A stretch of 64,000 nt of DNA from Pontivivens marinum (lineage in GTDB: Bacteria > Pseudomonadota > Alphaproteobacteria > Rhodobacterales > Rhodobacteraceae): NCBI RefSeq assembly GCF_900231835.1, contig NZ_OCTN01000005.1:62001-126000 (forward strand), given 5' to 3'. Of this stretch, positions 38,342 to 46,923 are shown piece after piece. Below the pieces are notes generated by a model. That model saw only the letters and a list, made by a program, of their open reading frames with translations. It had not been told where the DNA came from and did no database searches. The translations under genes were made by a program, and so were the position numbers. Every line of letters begins with the position of its first letter. The first letter of the stretch is position 1.

Positions 38342-38905
38342 TTACTCCTCTTCGCTCGAGGCATCATCCTCGATGATCTCGTCAAATCCTTCGAGCTTGG
38401 TATCGCGCGCCTTCAGGCTCTCCGCGATCAGCTCATCGGTCAGAATCAGTTTTGCATCTGCCAGCCAGTCGAATTGCAGGCCAACAATGCCCTCGGCAAT
38501 CTCGATCAGAATCTCGCCGTCCTGAACGCCGCGCAACTCACCGTTAAACCGGCGGCGATTGTCGATCAGTTCGGTTGTTTCAACCTTGGCCTGATATCCC
38601 TCGTAACGCTCAAAATCCTTGAGGCGTGTCAGCGGGCGATCAATACCGGGCGAGGAAACTTCGAGGGCATATTCCCCCTCGATCGGGTCCTCGACATCCA
38701 TCAGCGCGGAAACGGTGTTCGAAATCTTGGCGCAATCATCCACCTCGATCCCACCCTCGGGCCGCTCGGCCATGATCTGCACGACCTTGGTTTTGCCGCC
38801 CATGAACCGGATGCGCACGATTTCAAAGCCCATATCCTCAATGGCGGGCGCAATGATATCATGGATGCGGCGATCAATGGACGCCTTTGCAATCATATCA
38901 GTCAT
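38342..38905 (-). CDS. rimP: ribosome maturation factor RimP
   Basis: RimP acts in 30S subunit assembly. The 187-residue protein has the conserved [20 protein letters not shown] strand region, [25 protein letters not shown] (in part) and [23 protein letters not shown], followed by the C-terminal SH3-like domain. The ATG at 38905 was chosen over an in-frame extension that runs through the leader hairpin. It is the first gene of the nusA-infB operon. Confidence 0.96.
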   Translation of the reverse strand: MTDMIAKASIDRRIHDIIAPAIEDMGFEIVRIRFMGGKTKVVQIMAERPEGGIEVDDCAKISNTVSALMDVEDPIEGEYALEVSSPGIDRPLTRLKDFERYEGYQAKVETTELIDNRRRFNGELRGVQDGEILIEIAEGIVGLQFDWLADAKLILTDELIAESLKARDTKLEGFDEIIEDDASSEEE

Positions 38906-38927
38906 GAATACGGGCACCTTTCGGGCA

Positions 38928-38952
38928 TAAAAAAACGGGCCAGCGGCCCGTT
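38928..38952 (-). promoter_or_regulatory. terminator-like hairpin in the rimP leader
   Basis: On the minus strand AACGGGCC and GGCCCGTT form an 8-bp stem with a 3-base loop, followed by a run of seven or more T residues: a textbook intrinsic terminator. It ends only 23 bases before the rimP start codon. Either it ends the upstream mgtE transcript and the rimP promoter lies inside or after it, or it works as an attenuator in the rimP-nusA-infB leader. A promoter candidate upstream (39005-39033) favours the second reading. Confidence 0.8.
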
Positions 38953-39004
38953 GCATGTTTCGGTGATCGTCGGGGGTGGAGGCCGACAGTCGCTGTTATC
39001 GTCT

Positions 39005-39033
39005 CATATACGCCCACATGCCCGTTCACGCAA
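39005..39033 (-). promoter_or_regulatory. predicted promoter of rimP-nusA-ylxR-infB
   Basis: On the minus strand: TTGCGT, a 17-base spacer and TATATG. The predicted start near 38998 would give a leader of about 93 bases that includes the terminator-like hairpin. This is a pattern match only; the boxes match 4/6 and 5/6 of the consensus. Confidence 0.4.
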
Positions 39034-39122
39034 GCCCCGCCACATTCATCGCATTCTTGCAATATCCCCGCCGGAGGCATCCGCAGATAACCACGATCAC
39101 CTCCGACCAGTATATTCACAGC

Positions 39123-40502
39123 TTACAGCAACAACACCGACGCCAGCCCAAGGAACAGCATAAAGCCGACCACATCCGTCACCGTCGTCACAAATGTCCC
39201 CGAGGCAAGCGCCGGATCGGCGCCGACCTTATCCAATGTCAGCGGCACAATAATGCCCGCCAAACCAGCCACAGCCATATTGCCGATCATCGCAATGGCC
39301 AGCACCAGCCCCAGCATCGGGCTGCCAAACCACACGATACCGACGACCGAGATAATTGCAGCAAAGGCGATGCCGTTCAGCGTACCAGCCACCAATTCAC
39401 GCCGAACCACCCGCATGGCGTTCGATCCGGTAAGGTCGCGCGTGGCAATCGCCCGCACCGCCACCGTCAGCGTTTGTGTGGCGCCATTGCCGCCCATGCT
39501 GGCCACAATCGGCATCAGCACGGCCAGCGCGACCACCGCCTCAATCGTGGCGGAGAACAGCGAAATCACGACCGAGGCCAAAATCGCCGTAATCAAATTA
39601 ACCAACAACCAAGGGAATCGCTGCCGCGCAATCTCCCATGTGGTGTCCGAGATTTCCTCGTCACCCACACCGGCCAGCAGGCGCATATCCTCCTCTGCCT
39701 CATCCTCCAGCACGTCCATCGCATCATCCATGGTGATGATACCGACCAACCGGCCATCGGCATTCACAACCGGCGCCTGGATCATGTGATACTGGTTGAA
39801 CGCGTAGGCGACATCCTCCTGCGATTGATCCACAGGGATCGTACGCAGCTTTTTCTCCATCAGATGTTCCAGCATGACACTGCGCGGATGCGCCATCACA
39901 CGGCCCAGACGCACCTCACCAATCGGGCGCATGGCCGGATCAACGACGATGATGTCATAGAACTGTTCGGGCAAATCATCCGATGCCCGCATAAAATCGA
40001 TCACATCGCCCACGGACCAATGCGCGGGGGCTGTGACCATCTCGCGCTGCATCAGACGACCGGCGGAATATTCCGGATAGGTCAGCGATTGCTCAACCGC
40101 GACACGATCCACATCGTCGAGCTGGTCGAGCAGCTCCTCCTTTTCCGCGTCCTCCAGATCCTCAACCAGATACACCATGTCATCTGTGTCGAGCTCCTGA
40201 ACCGCTGCGCCCAACTGGGCCGCTGTCAGGGTTTCCAGAACGTCGTCGCGAACGCCTTCCTCCAGCTCCGACAGAACCTCGGGGTCGATATCGGCGCCCC
40301 ACATCTGGATCATGCGAATACGCTTGGGCTGTTCGATCTGCTCCAACAAATCGGCCACGTCGGCGGGGTGCATATGGCCCAGGAATTCAAGCAGCCGGTC
40401 GCGCGCGCCCACTTCGAGCGCGGCCAGAATGGCGTCCACCGTCGCGGCGTTCAGCGCGTAGACGTCTTCGTTCTGGTGCGGCTCTTGCAGGTTTTCGGCC
40501 AT
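39123..40502 (-). CDS. mgtE: magnesium transporter MgtE
   Basis: Mg2+ channel of the MgtE family, 459 residues. The cytosolic N-domain (LLEFLGHMHPADVADLLEQI ... RVAVEQSLTYPEYSAGRLMQ) precedes a CBS pair, with PVVNADGRLVGIITMDDAMD in the second CBS. Five membrane helices follow, beginning at RFPWLLVNLITAILASVVIS and including VLMPIVASMGGNGATQTLTV, and the last helix ends FMLFLGLASVLLL. The GGN(G/A)xxQ pore region is conserved. It lies upstream of rimP on the same strand and is divergent from rimO. I saw no clear magnesium riboswitch in the 218-base upstream gap. Confidence 0.96.
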   Translation of the reverse strand: MAENLQEPHQNEDVYALNAATVDAILAALEVGARDRLLEFLGHMHPADVADLLEQIEQPKRIRMIQMWGADIDPEVLSELEEGVRDDVLETLTAAQLGAAVQELDTDDMVYLVEDLEDAEKEELLDQLDDVDRVAVEQSLTYPEYSAGRLMQREMVTAPAHWSVGDVIDFMRASDDLPEQFYDIIVVDPAMRPIGEVRLGRVMAHPRSVMLEHLMEKKLRTIPVDQSQEDVAYAFNQYHMIQAPVVNADGRLVGIITMDDAMDVLEDEAEEDMRLLAGVGDEEISDTTWEIARQRFPWLLVNLITAILASVVISLFSATIEAVVALAVLMPIVASMGGNGATQTLTVAVRAIATRDLTGSNAMRVVRRELVAGTLNGIAFAAIISVVGIVWFGSPMLGLVLAIAMIGNMAVAGLAGIIVPLTLDKVGADPALASGTFVTTVTDVVGFMLFLGLASVLLL

Positions 40503-40720
40503 TCACGATCTCCAAAAATCGGGGTTCATCTTTGTCTTAGCACGCGTTTGCGCCATGGAAAGGGCATCTGCGCAGCACAACACCACCTGCGCGACAATTT
40601 TACAAAATCCAGTCACTTGCACCGCCCAGCGCCTGAAAAACGTGCAGAATTATCACGACATCGCGTCGGGGATGCATCTAGCTACTTTGCGGGATCGCGA
40701 ACTGGTTGTAAGAGGCGGGC

Positions 40721-42100
40721 ATGAGCACCAATCCACCAGATATTCGCCCCGACCTCGCCCCTGCCGCCGTCATTCGCGGTGAGGCCCGTCCAGGCCAGCC
40801 AACCATCGGCATGGTTTCCCTTGGCTGCCCCAAGGCGCTGGTGGATTCCGAGCGTATCCTGACCCGTTTGCGCAGCGAGGGCTACGCCATCACCGGCGAC
40901 TATGCCGGTGCGGACAGCGTGATCGTGAACACCTGCGGCTTCCTGGACAGCGCCAAGGCCGAATCGCTTGAGGCAATCGGCGAGGCCCTGCGCGAAAACG
41001 GTAAGGTCATCGTGACCGGCTGTTTGGGCGCGGAGGAAGATTACATTCGCGGCACCCACCCATCGGTCATGGCCGTCACCGGCCCGCATCAATACGAGCA
41101 GGTGCTGGACGCCGTGCACGCCGCCGTGCCGCCGGACCCCGATCCGTTCATCGATCTGATGCCGCCAGCGGGCCTGAAACTGACCCCGCGCCATTACGCC
41201 TATCTGAAGATTTCCGAGGGCTGTAACCACAAGTGTAAGTTCTGCATCATCCCCGATATGCGCGGCAAACTGTCCTCGCGCCCCGTCCATGCTGTATTGC
41301 GTGAGGCGGAGAAGCTGGTTGAAAGCGGCGTAAAGGAAATCCTCGTAATCTCGCAGGACACCTCCGCCTATGGTGTGGACCGCAAACATGACACCCATCC
41401 ATGGAAGGGCGGCGAGGTTCGCACCCACATGGAGGATCTGAGTCGCGAGCTAGGCAAGCTGGGCGCATGGGTGCGCCTGCATTACGTCTACCCCTACCCC
41501 CACGTGGACAAACTGATCCCGCATATGGGTGAGAACCTGCTGCCCTATCTGGACATCCCGTTCCAACACTCGCACCCCGATGTGCTGAAGCGTATGGCCC
41601 GCCCCGCCGCGTCCTCCAAAACGCTGGAGCGGATCGCCGCTTGGCGCGCCATAAACCCCGATATTATCCTGCGCTCCACCTTTATCGTCGGTTATCCCGG
41701 TGAGACGGAGGAGGAATTCCAGCATCTGCTCGACTGGATGGAGGAGGCCCGTCTGGATCGTGTCGGCGCATTCAAATACGAAAACGTCGCAGGAGCCCGC
41801 AGCAACACCCTGCCCGATCACGTGCCAGAGGACGTGAAGGATGAACGCTACGCCCGCTTCATGCAGGTCGCCCAGCGCATTTCCGCTGAGAAGCTGGAGG
41901 CCAAGGTCGGCACAATCCAGCATGTCATCGTAGACAGCGTCGATGACGAGGGCGCCGTCTGCCGGACCAAGGCTGACGCCCCCGAAATCGACGGCAACCT
42001 GTTCATTGACGAGGGGTTCGAGCATCTGTCCCCCGGCGACATCATCAGCGTTAAGGTGGACGAGGCCAGCGAATACGACCTGTGGGGCACGCCCGTATGA
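40721..42100 (+). CDS. rimO: ribosomal protein S12 methylthiotransferase
   Basis: Radical-SAM enzyme that methylthiolates Asp88/89 of ribosomal protein S12. The 459-residue protein has an N-terminal UPF0004 domain with the auxiliary cluster cysteines C36, C72 and C101, and a radical SAM motif [17 protein letters not shown] (C168, C172, C175). It continues [15 protein letters not shown] and [19 protein letters not shown], and ends in a TRAM domain ([11 protein letters not shown] ... [17 protein letters not shown]). The [12 protein letters not shown] sequence after the cluster distinguishes RimO from MiaB. Its stop overlaps the next start as ATGA. Confidence 0.97.
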   Translation: MSTNPPDIRPDLAPAAVIRGEARPGQPTIGMVSLGCPKALVDSERILTRLRSEGYAITGDYAGADSVIVNTCGFLDSAKAESLEAIGEALRENGKVIVTGCLGAEEDYIRGTHPSVMAVTGPHQYEQVLDAVHAAVPPDPDPFIDLMPPAGLKLTPRHYAYLKISEGCNHKCKFCIIPDMRGKLSSRPVHAVLREAEKLVESGVKEILVISQDTSAYGVDRKHDTHPWKGGEVRTHMEDLSRELGKLGAWVRLHYVYPYPHVDKLIPHMGENLLPYLDIPFQHSHPDVLKRMARPAASSKTLERIAAWRAINPDIILRSTFIVGYPGETEEEFQHLLDWMEEARLDRVGAFKYENVAGARSNTLPDHVPEDVKDERYARFMQVAQRISAEKLEAKVGTIQHVIVDSVDDEGAVCRTKADAPEIDGNLFIDEGFEHLSPGDIISVKVDEASEYDLWGTPV

Positions 42101-42597
42101 TCCGCACAGCGACACCGGATGACTTACCGGCCATCGCGGCGCTGCATTTGCAAAGCTGGCGAACGACCTATGACGGGTTGCTGCCAGCCGATTATCTGGG
42201 CGCAGGAGCAGAGGCGCAATTGCGCGCCAAATGGGCCGATCTGCCCAGGGGTACAACGCTGGTCGCGATGCAGGGCGACCGGCTGGCCGGATTTATCAGC
42301 GTCAATACCGGCAACCCCGCCTATCTGGATGCGCTGCATATTGCGGGCTTTGCACAGGGCGGCGGCCTTGGCCCCCGCCTGATCGCCGCAGCCTTTGCAC
42401 AAATCGCAGCGCAGGGCGTCACTGCGGCCTATCTGTATATCGTCGATGGCAATGATGGCGCACGGCGGTTTTATGAACGGCTGGGCGCGATGGAAACATG
42501 GCGTGGTCCCGATCCCGACTACGATTTCCCTTCCACCGCGATCCGGCTGGACTGGCGCGACATTTCACCCCTAGTGGGAATGGCCAAAGCCCCCTAG
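42097..42597 (+). CDS. GNAT family N-acetyltransferase
   Basis: A 166-residue acetyltransferase: [20 protein letters not shown] at the N-terminus, a middle strand [20 protein letters not shown], the acetyl-CoA loop [20 protein letters not shown] and the terminal [24 protein letters not shown]. It looks like a RimI/PhnO-type single-domain enzyme. The ATG at 42097 overlaps the stop of rimO, so translation is coupled, though functional linkage to S12 modification is only suggested by position. Confidence 0.9.
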   Translation: MIRTATPDDLPAIAALHLQSWRTTYDGLLPADYLGAGAEAQLRAKWADLPRGTTLVAMQGDRLAGFISVNTGNPAYLDALHIAGFAQGGGLGPRLIAAAFAQIAAQGVTAAYLYIVDGNDGARRFYERLGAMETWRGPDPDYDFPSTAIRLDWRDISPLVGMAKAP

Positions 42598-42606
42598 GCT
42601 CGCCCC

Positions 42607-42837
42607 ATGTTTACAATCGAACACGAATTCGACGCGACCGTTGTCACACTGGTCGGCGACAATCCCACGGCCGAGGACGTGACCATCACGCTATTCGACG
42701 ATGGCGCGCGGGTTGAACAACTGGATGCACGCACTGGCAAGGTTCAGGCACTGACCCTGACCACCGCGCAATTACGCGACCTGCATGCAGCACTGGATTT
42801 GCCCGAGGGCAGCTATGCTCGCGACACCAAAGGGTAG
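42607..42837 (+). CDS. small conserved-looking protein, function unknown
   Basis: A 76-residue protein, not assigned to a family. It is rich in beta-type sequence (TVVTLVGDNPTAEDVTITLF, DDGARVEQLDA) and ends with a short helix (LTLTTAQLRDLHAALDLPEG). It has no membrane segment or cysteine. It starts 10 bases after the GNAT gene and its end overlaps the start of the membrane protein at 42815, so it is likely part of the rimO unit. Its base composition and codon use look like those of the neighbours, which supports a real gene. Confidence 0.6.
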   Translation: MFTIEHEFDATVVTLVGDNPTAEDVTITLFDDGARVEQLDARTGKVQALTLTTAQLRDLHAALDLPEGSYARDTKG

Positions 42838-43276
42838 GGACGGGATAGCCAGCCTGAGCATCAGCCTTATAGAATTTGCGGGCTATACCCTGTCCGTTGC
42901 AGGTTTTTTCTGGATCACCGCTTTGTGGCGCGGCATGAACGCACCGCCCAGCGATATGGCTACCTCAGATATAATCGGCACAGTGGCATTCGCAGCACTC
43001 GCCGGATTGGCCATAGCCGTGACCAGCGGGATCATCTGCCTTTTCTTCGTCAGCTATCTGCTGCTGCCGTTCATAACGCGGGTTCTTTTCAGGAATGACC
43101 GGATCGCCCTGCCGGCTACATTCGTCCTGATCGAAACACACTACGTGGTGGCGCTGTGCTGGATGGCGCAGGATTTCGGGTGGCAAATCTCTTTGCCCCT
43201 CGCCCTCGCCACCCTGATGAATAGCGTCCTGCTATACCTATTCCTGCGCCGACCACACCTGCACAGAACCTATTAG
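42815..43276 (+). CDS. hypothetical inner-membrane protein, about four helices
   Basis: A protein of about 153 residues, not recognised. Hydrophobic segments are visible in ISLIEFAGYTLSVAGFFWIT, IGTVAFAALAGLAIAVTSGI with FFVSYLLLPFITRVLF, ATFVLIETHYVVALCWMA and ISLPLALATLMNSVLLYLFL. The C-terminus is basic (RRPHLHRTY). The ATG at 42815 has GAGGG about 6 bases upstream and overlaps the end of the previous gene by 23 bases. It converges on the monooxygenase gene, with only 3 bases between the stops. Confidence 0.65.
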   Translation: MLATPKGRDGIASLSISLIEFAGYTLSVAGFFWITALWRGMNAPPSDMATSDIIGTVAFAALAGLAIAVTSGIICLFFVSYLLLPFITRVLFRNDRIALPATFVLIETHYVVALCWMAQDFGWQISLPLALATLMNSVLLYLFLRRPHLHRTY

Positions 43277-43279
43277 GGC

Positions 43280-44704
43280 CTAGCGGGTAAAGGTCAGCAC
43301 ACCGTCATCCACCGGCGCATAGCGGAATTCGTAGATGTCTCTCAGATAGTTCTGATGCACCCGCCACGGCGCCCGATTGCCCTGTAGCGGCAACTCCCCC
43401 ACCCCGCGCTTGATATAGCCAGCGGTTAGCGGCACAGCGGGCTTTCGCGGCATGTCCGCAGGCAGCTTTGGCACGACACTGGTTGCCTCGACACGTTCCA
43501 TCCGGTCCAGAACACGCACCACCCAGCGGGCGATCAGCTCGCATTTCAGGGTCCAGCTTGCATTGGTATACCCGAACATCTGCGCGAAATTCGGCACACC
43601 GGACAGCATCGCGCCCTTATAGCTGACCAAATCGGGAAAGCGGACCTGCCCCCCATCCACCGACAAATCGGCCCCACCGCCCAAGCGTAGGCGCAGCCCC
43701 GTCGCGGTAATGATGATATCTGCGGGGATGAAATCACCCTGCTGCATCCGCACGCCCTGCCCCTCGAACCGATCAATATGACCGGTGCGGATACTGGCCC
43801 CGTCGCGCAGCGCATCAAACATATCACCATCCGGCGCGACGCAAATCCGCTGATCCCACGGCCCATAGGGGGCCTGAAAATGTGCGGGGTCCACATCTGC
43901 CCGCTTCGCCGCCTTACCGGCCAGCATGCGCCCCATAAGGTCCGGCCACGCCCGCGTCACCTGATAGGACAGCATCCCCACCACGATGTTTTTCCACCGC
44001 GTTATGGCGTGAGAGGTCCGCGCAGGCACAACACGATCCAGCCACCCTGCGATCCGGTCACGAGCAGGCATCTGCACCACATATGAGGGCGTGCGCTGGA
44101 TCAGCGTCACATGGGCCGCATCCCGTGCCAGTTCCGGCAGCAAAGTCACCGCCGTCGCACCGCTGCCGATAATGGCCACATTCTTACCGGCCCAATCCAA
44201 ACCATCGGGCCAATGCTGCGGGTGAACCATCGCTCCGCTGAAATCGTCCTGCCCGTCGAAATCAGGCAAGTAGCCGGATTCGTAGTCATAATAACCAGTG
44301 CAGCCCAACAGAAAGCGGCAGGTCAACGTTTGTTGGCCCTGCGGTGTATCCACATGCAGGTGCCATATCTGCGCGGCACTATCCCAGTTCGCCGCGACCA
44401 ACCGATGATTAAACCGGATCAGTCGCTGCACATCCTGATCGCGTGCCGTATCGCGGATATATTCAAGGATAGACGGCCCATCCGTGATCGCCCTCTGACC
44501 TCGCCACGGGCGAAAGGAATAGCCAAGCGTATGCATATCACTGTCCGATCGCACACCGGGATACTGGAATAAATCCCATGTGCCGCCAATGCTGCTACGC
44601 CCCTCTAGCACAACGATATTATCGTTTGGGCGAGCCACACTGATCACGCTGGCCGCGCAGATGCCCGACAGGCCAGCACCGATTATGATGACATCTGCAT
44701 CCAT
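43280..44704 (-). CDS. flavin monooxygenase, Baeyer-Villiger type
   Basis: An NADPH- and FAD-dependent oxygenase of 474 residues. The FAD loop GAGLSG is at residues 9-14 and the NADPH loop GSGATA at 180-185. Between them lies FSGAMVHPQHWP at 155-166, which matches the FxGxxxHxxxW(P/D) fingerprint of Baeyer-Villiger monooxygenases (F155, G157, H161, W165) and differs from the Y/F ending of N-oxide-forming FMOs. It is likely to oxygenate a ketone or a related carbonyl; the substrate is unknown. It starts 3 bases after the DUF167 gene on the same strand, so the two are cotranscribed. Confidence 0.88.
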   Translation of the reverse strand: MDADVIIIGAGLSGICAASVISVARPNDNIVVLEGRSSIGGTWDLFQYPGVRSDSDMHTLGYSFRPWRGQRAITDGPSILEYIRDTARDQDVQRLIRFNHRLVAANWDSAAQIWHLHVDTPQGQQTLTCRFLLGCTGYYDYESGYLPDFDGQDDFSGAMVHPQHWPDGLDWAGKNVAIIGSGATAVTLLPELARDAAHVTLIQRTPSYVVQMPARDRIAGWLDRVVPARTSHAITRWKNIVVGMLSYQVTRAWPDLMGRMLAGKAAKRADVDPAHFQAPYGPWDQRICVAPDGDMFDALRDGASIRTGHIDRFEGQGVRMQQGDFIPADIIITATGLRLRLGGGADLSVDGGQVRFPDLVSYKGAMLSGVPNFAQMFGYTNASWTLKCELIARWVVRVLDRMERVEATSVVPKLPADMPRKPAVPLTAGYIKRGVGELPLQGNRAPWRVHQNYLRDIYEFRYAPVDDGVLTFTR

Positions 44705-44707
44705 GTG

Positions 44708-44974
44708 CTAATCCCCGTGCTCGATCAGGAAAACCTTATCACGGCTGGCCTCCCCCCGCACGAGGATCACTGCGGATTTAGGCAAGCCAAACGCCCGTGC
44801 CAGCAGGGCAATAACCGCCTTGTTCGCCTTGCCGCCCTCGGGCACGGTCGTGACTGCCACGCGCATCGGATCACCGGGGACCAAGCGTTCCGCCGATGCG
44901 CCGGGGCTGACGCGCACCGGCAATTTTCCGTCAGGGCCGACATGGTCGATAGGGTTCAGGCTGCCACGTTTCAT
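44708..44974 (-). CDS. DUF167/YggU family protein
   Basis: An 88-residue protein of the YggU/DUF167 family, function unknown. Characteristic strings are LPVRVSPGASAERL, MRVAVTTVPEGGKANKAVIA and LLARAFGLPKSAVILVRGEA, then SRDKVFLIE. The ATG at 44974 gives the normal family length; a far longer upstream extension overlaps the divergent ParA gene and was rejected. It is the first gene of a pair with the Baeyer-Villiger-type monooxygenase. Confidence 0.92.
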   Translation of the reverse strand: MKRGSLNPIDHVGPDGKLPVRVSPGASAERLVPGDPMRVAVTTVPEGGKANKAVIALLARAFGLPKSAVILVRGEASRDKVFLIEHGD

Positions 44975-45076
44975 GGCACCACGGTCACGCGCCACAGACC
45001 TAAGCGCAAGTCGATTTCGGTTCTCTTTACCTGCGAAAGGCGTCACGCTACGCTTTATTGCACTGCGGGGTAGGAA

Positions 45077-45676
45077 ATGGGCCGGATCATTACGTTTGCA
45101 CAACAAAAGGGCGGCGCGGGGAAAACAACCGTGCTGACTCAACTGGCCCATCACTGGCTGGCAACCGGAGTCACGGTCGCCTTGGTCGATCTGGATCCGC
45201 AGGGCTCGCTCAGCCGTTGGGCCAGCATGCGGGGCGATATGGAATGCACCGCCAGTTCCGATTGGAAGGCAGGGTCGGATATCCGCGCCGCCGCGCGTAA
45301 GGCGGATCTGGTTCTGGTCGATTGCCCTGGAAACGCTGACATTTTGCTGCGTGCCACGATCCGCGATAGCGATCTGGTGGTTGCGCCTGCTCAACCCTCG
45401 ATGATGGACCTATGGGCGCTGGAACCGGTGGTTGAGATGGCACGTAAGGAGAAAACCCCCCTGCGCGTATTGCTGAACCGCGTGCCGCCAACGGGGCGTG
45501 CAGCACAGGATGCGCGGGACGTGGTGACCGCTGACCTGCTGGACGAACAGATGGGGAATCGCGTTGTTTTTCAACAAGCTTTCGCTGTTGGAAAGGCCGC
45601 CGCAGAACTGCAACCACGGTCCAAAGCAGCCAGCGAGGTCGCAGCAATCGCGGCCGCACTAGACGCAATCGAATAG
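45077..45676 (+). CDS. orphan ParA-family ATPase
   Basis: A 199-residue MinD/ParA-type ATPase. The deviant Walker A KGGAGKTT is at residues 11-18, Walker A' is VALVDLDPQGSLSRW and Walker B is ADLVLVDCPGN. It is short, without an N-terminal DNA-binding helix-turn-helix, and no ParB or centromere-like repeat is adjacent. It is therefore unlikely to be the chromosomal or a plasmid partition ATPase; members of this small class position other cargo such as chemoreceptor clusters, carboxysomes or pili. The cargo here is unknown. It is divergent from DUF167 and precedes the HDAC-like gene by 52 bases. Confidence 0.88.
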   Translation: MGRIITFAQQKGGAGKTTVLTQLAHHWLATGVTVALVDLDPQGSLSRWASMRGDMECTASSDWKAGSDIRAAARKADLVLVDCPGNADILLRATIRDSDLVVAPAQPSMMDLWALEPVVEMARKEKTPLRVLLNRVPPTGRAAQDARDVVTADLLDEQMGNRVVFQQAFAVGKAAAELQPRSKAASEVAAIAAALDAIE

Positions 45677-45728
45677 TTGCAATCGTGGCTCCATCCGTCT
45701 CAACTACTCCAAAACGGGAGGGCGGTTG

Positions 45729-46820
45729 ATGACGGCGTTTTACAGTGATGAGCGGTGCTTTTGGCATTCCGGCGGCAACTATGCCCTGACCGCGCCCGTG
45801 GGTGGTTTGGTACAGCCGCTTGCCGCAGGTGGATTGCCCGAAAGCCCTGAAACCAAACGGCGTTTGCGCAATTTGATCGACGTTACCGGCCTGTCACGCG
45901 ATCTGGTGATGACCAGCGCACCAATGGCGAGCGAGGAGGCATTGCGCCGCATTCACCCCGCCGATTACCTGAGCGAATTCAAACACCTGTCGGATAGTGG
46001 TGGCGGTGAGTTGGGCCAGCGAACGCCCTTTGGCCCCGGCGGGTACGAGATTGCCGCGCTATCCGCGGGACTGGTTTCTGCCGCCGTGCAGGGGGTGCTG
46101 CGCGGGCAGCATGAAAACGCCTATGCTCTCAGCCGTCCACCGGGTCATCACTGCCTGCCCGATACGCCTATGGGCTTTTGTTTATTGGCAAATATCGCCA
46201 TCGCGATTGAGGAAGCCCGCGCAGCAGGGCTGGCCAAACGCTTTGCCGTTGTGGATTGGGATGTGCATCATGGCAACGGGACGGAGGCTATTTTTGCCAA
46301 TGATTCCGAAGCCTTGACCACATCCATCCATCAGGCCGCAAACTATCCATGGCATAGCGGCGGGGTTGAAACCGATGCCCAAGCCAACATCAATATCCCC
46401 CTGCCCCCCGGCGCGGGGCATGCCGCCTATCTGCACGCGATGCACCGGATTGTGGTGCCGGCGCTGCGCCAGTTTGAACCGGAAATGATCATTATTGCAT
46501 GTGGTTACGATGCTAGCGGCGTTGATCCCTTGGCCCGTATGCTGGCCGGATCGGATACCTTTGCCGCCATGACCCAGCAGGTGATGCAAGCCGCCGATGA
46601 GCTGTGTCAGGGTCGTTTGGCCATGGCGCATGAGGGTGGCTATTCCGAGGTTCACGTCCCCTTTTGCGGCCATGCCGTGCTGTCCGAAATGGCACGCAGC
46701 ACGATCACCGCCGACGACCCGCTCGGCCCGCGCATCACCGCGCAACAGCCCGATGCGCGGATGAATGCGGTTTATCGCGGCCTGATCGACGAGATCGCCG
46801 TTTACAATGGTTACCACTGA
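45729..46820 (+). CDS. class II histone-deacetylase-like amidohydrolase
   Basis: A 363-residue zinc amidohydrolase of the arginase/deacetylase superfamily. Visible signatures are LSRPPGHHCLPDTPMGFCLL (active-site His pair), RFAVVDWDVHHGNGTEAIF (Asp and His zinc ligands) and IIIACGYDASGVDPLARM (second Asp ligand). Bacterial members remove acetyl groups from polyamines, acetoin-related compounds or other small amides rather than histones. I chose the ATG at 45729, with GGGAGG upstream, over a TTG one codon earlier. The exact substrate is open; acetylpolyamine is a reasonable guess. Confidence 0.9.
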   Translation: MTAFYSDERCFWHSGGNYALTAPVGGLVQPLAAGGLPESPETKRRLRNLIDVTGLSRDLVMTSAPMASEEALRRIHPADYLSEFKHLSDSGGGELGQRTPFGPGGYEIAALSAGLVSAAVQGVLRGQHENAYALSRPPGHHCLPDTPMGFCLLANIAIAIEEARAAGLAKRFAVVDWDVHHGNGTEAIFANDSEALTTSIHQAANYPWHSGGVETDAQANINIPLPPGAGHAAYLHAMHRIVVPALRQFEPEMIIIACGYDASGVDPLARMLAGSDTFAAMTQQVMQAADELCQGRLAMAHEGGYSEVHVPFCGHAVLSEMARSTITADDPLGPRITAQQPDARMNAVYRGLIDEIAVYNGYH

Positions 46821-46923
46821 AAGAGGCAGGCTGCGCTGTGGCTGCTTTGCGGCTGCTCTATGGCTGGCAAGTGGCTGGCCCACCCGCATTCGTTAACAAG
46901 ATTCATCTATTGTGGAGCGCCCG

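Noticed and set aside
40503-40720. Magnesium-sensing riboswitch in front of mgtE
   Set aside because: I could not find the ykoK/M-box or other conserved helices in the 218-base gap.
36533-40724. Long open frames antisense to nusA/rimP and mgtE
   Set aside because: These are codon-bias shadows over conserved genes; they run through stop codons, terminators and spacers of real genes without any start signal.
45729-46820. Acetoin utilisation protein AcuC
   Set aside because: The fold is right, but no acetoin genes are nearby and the sequence looks closer to class II acetylpolyamine-type enzymes; a specific name is not justified.
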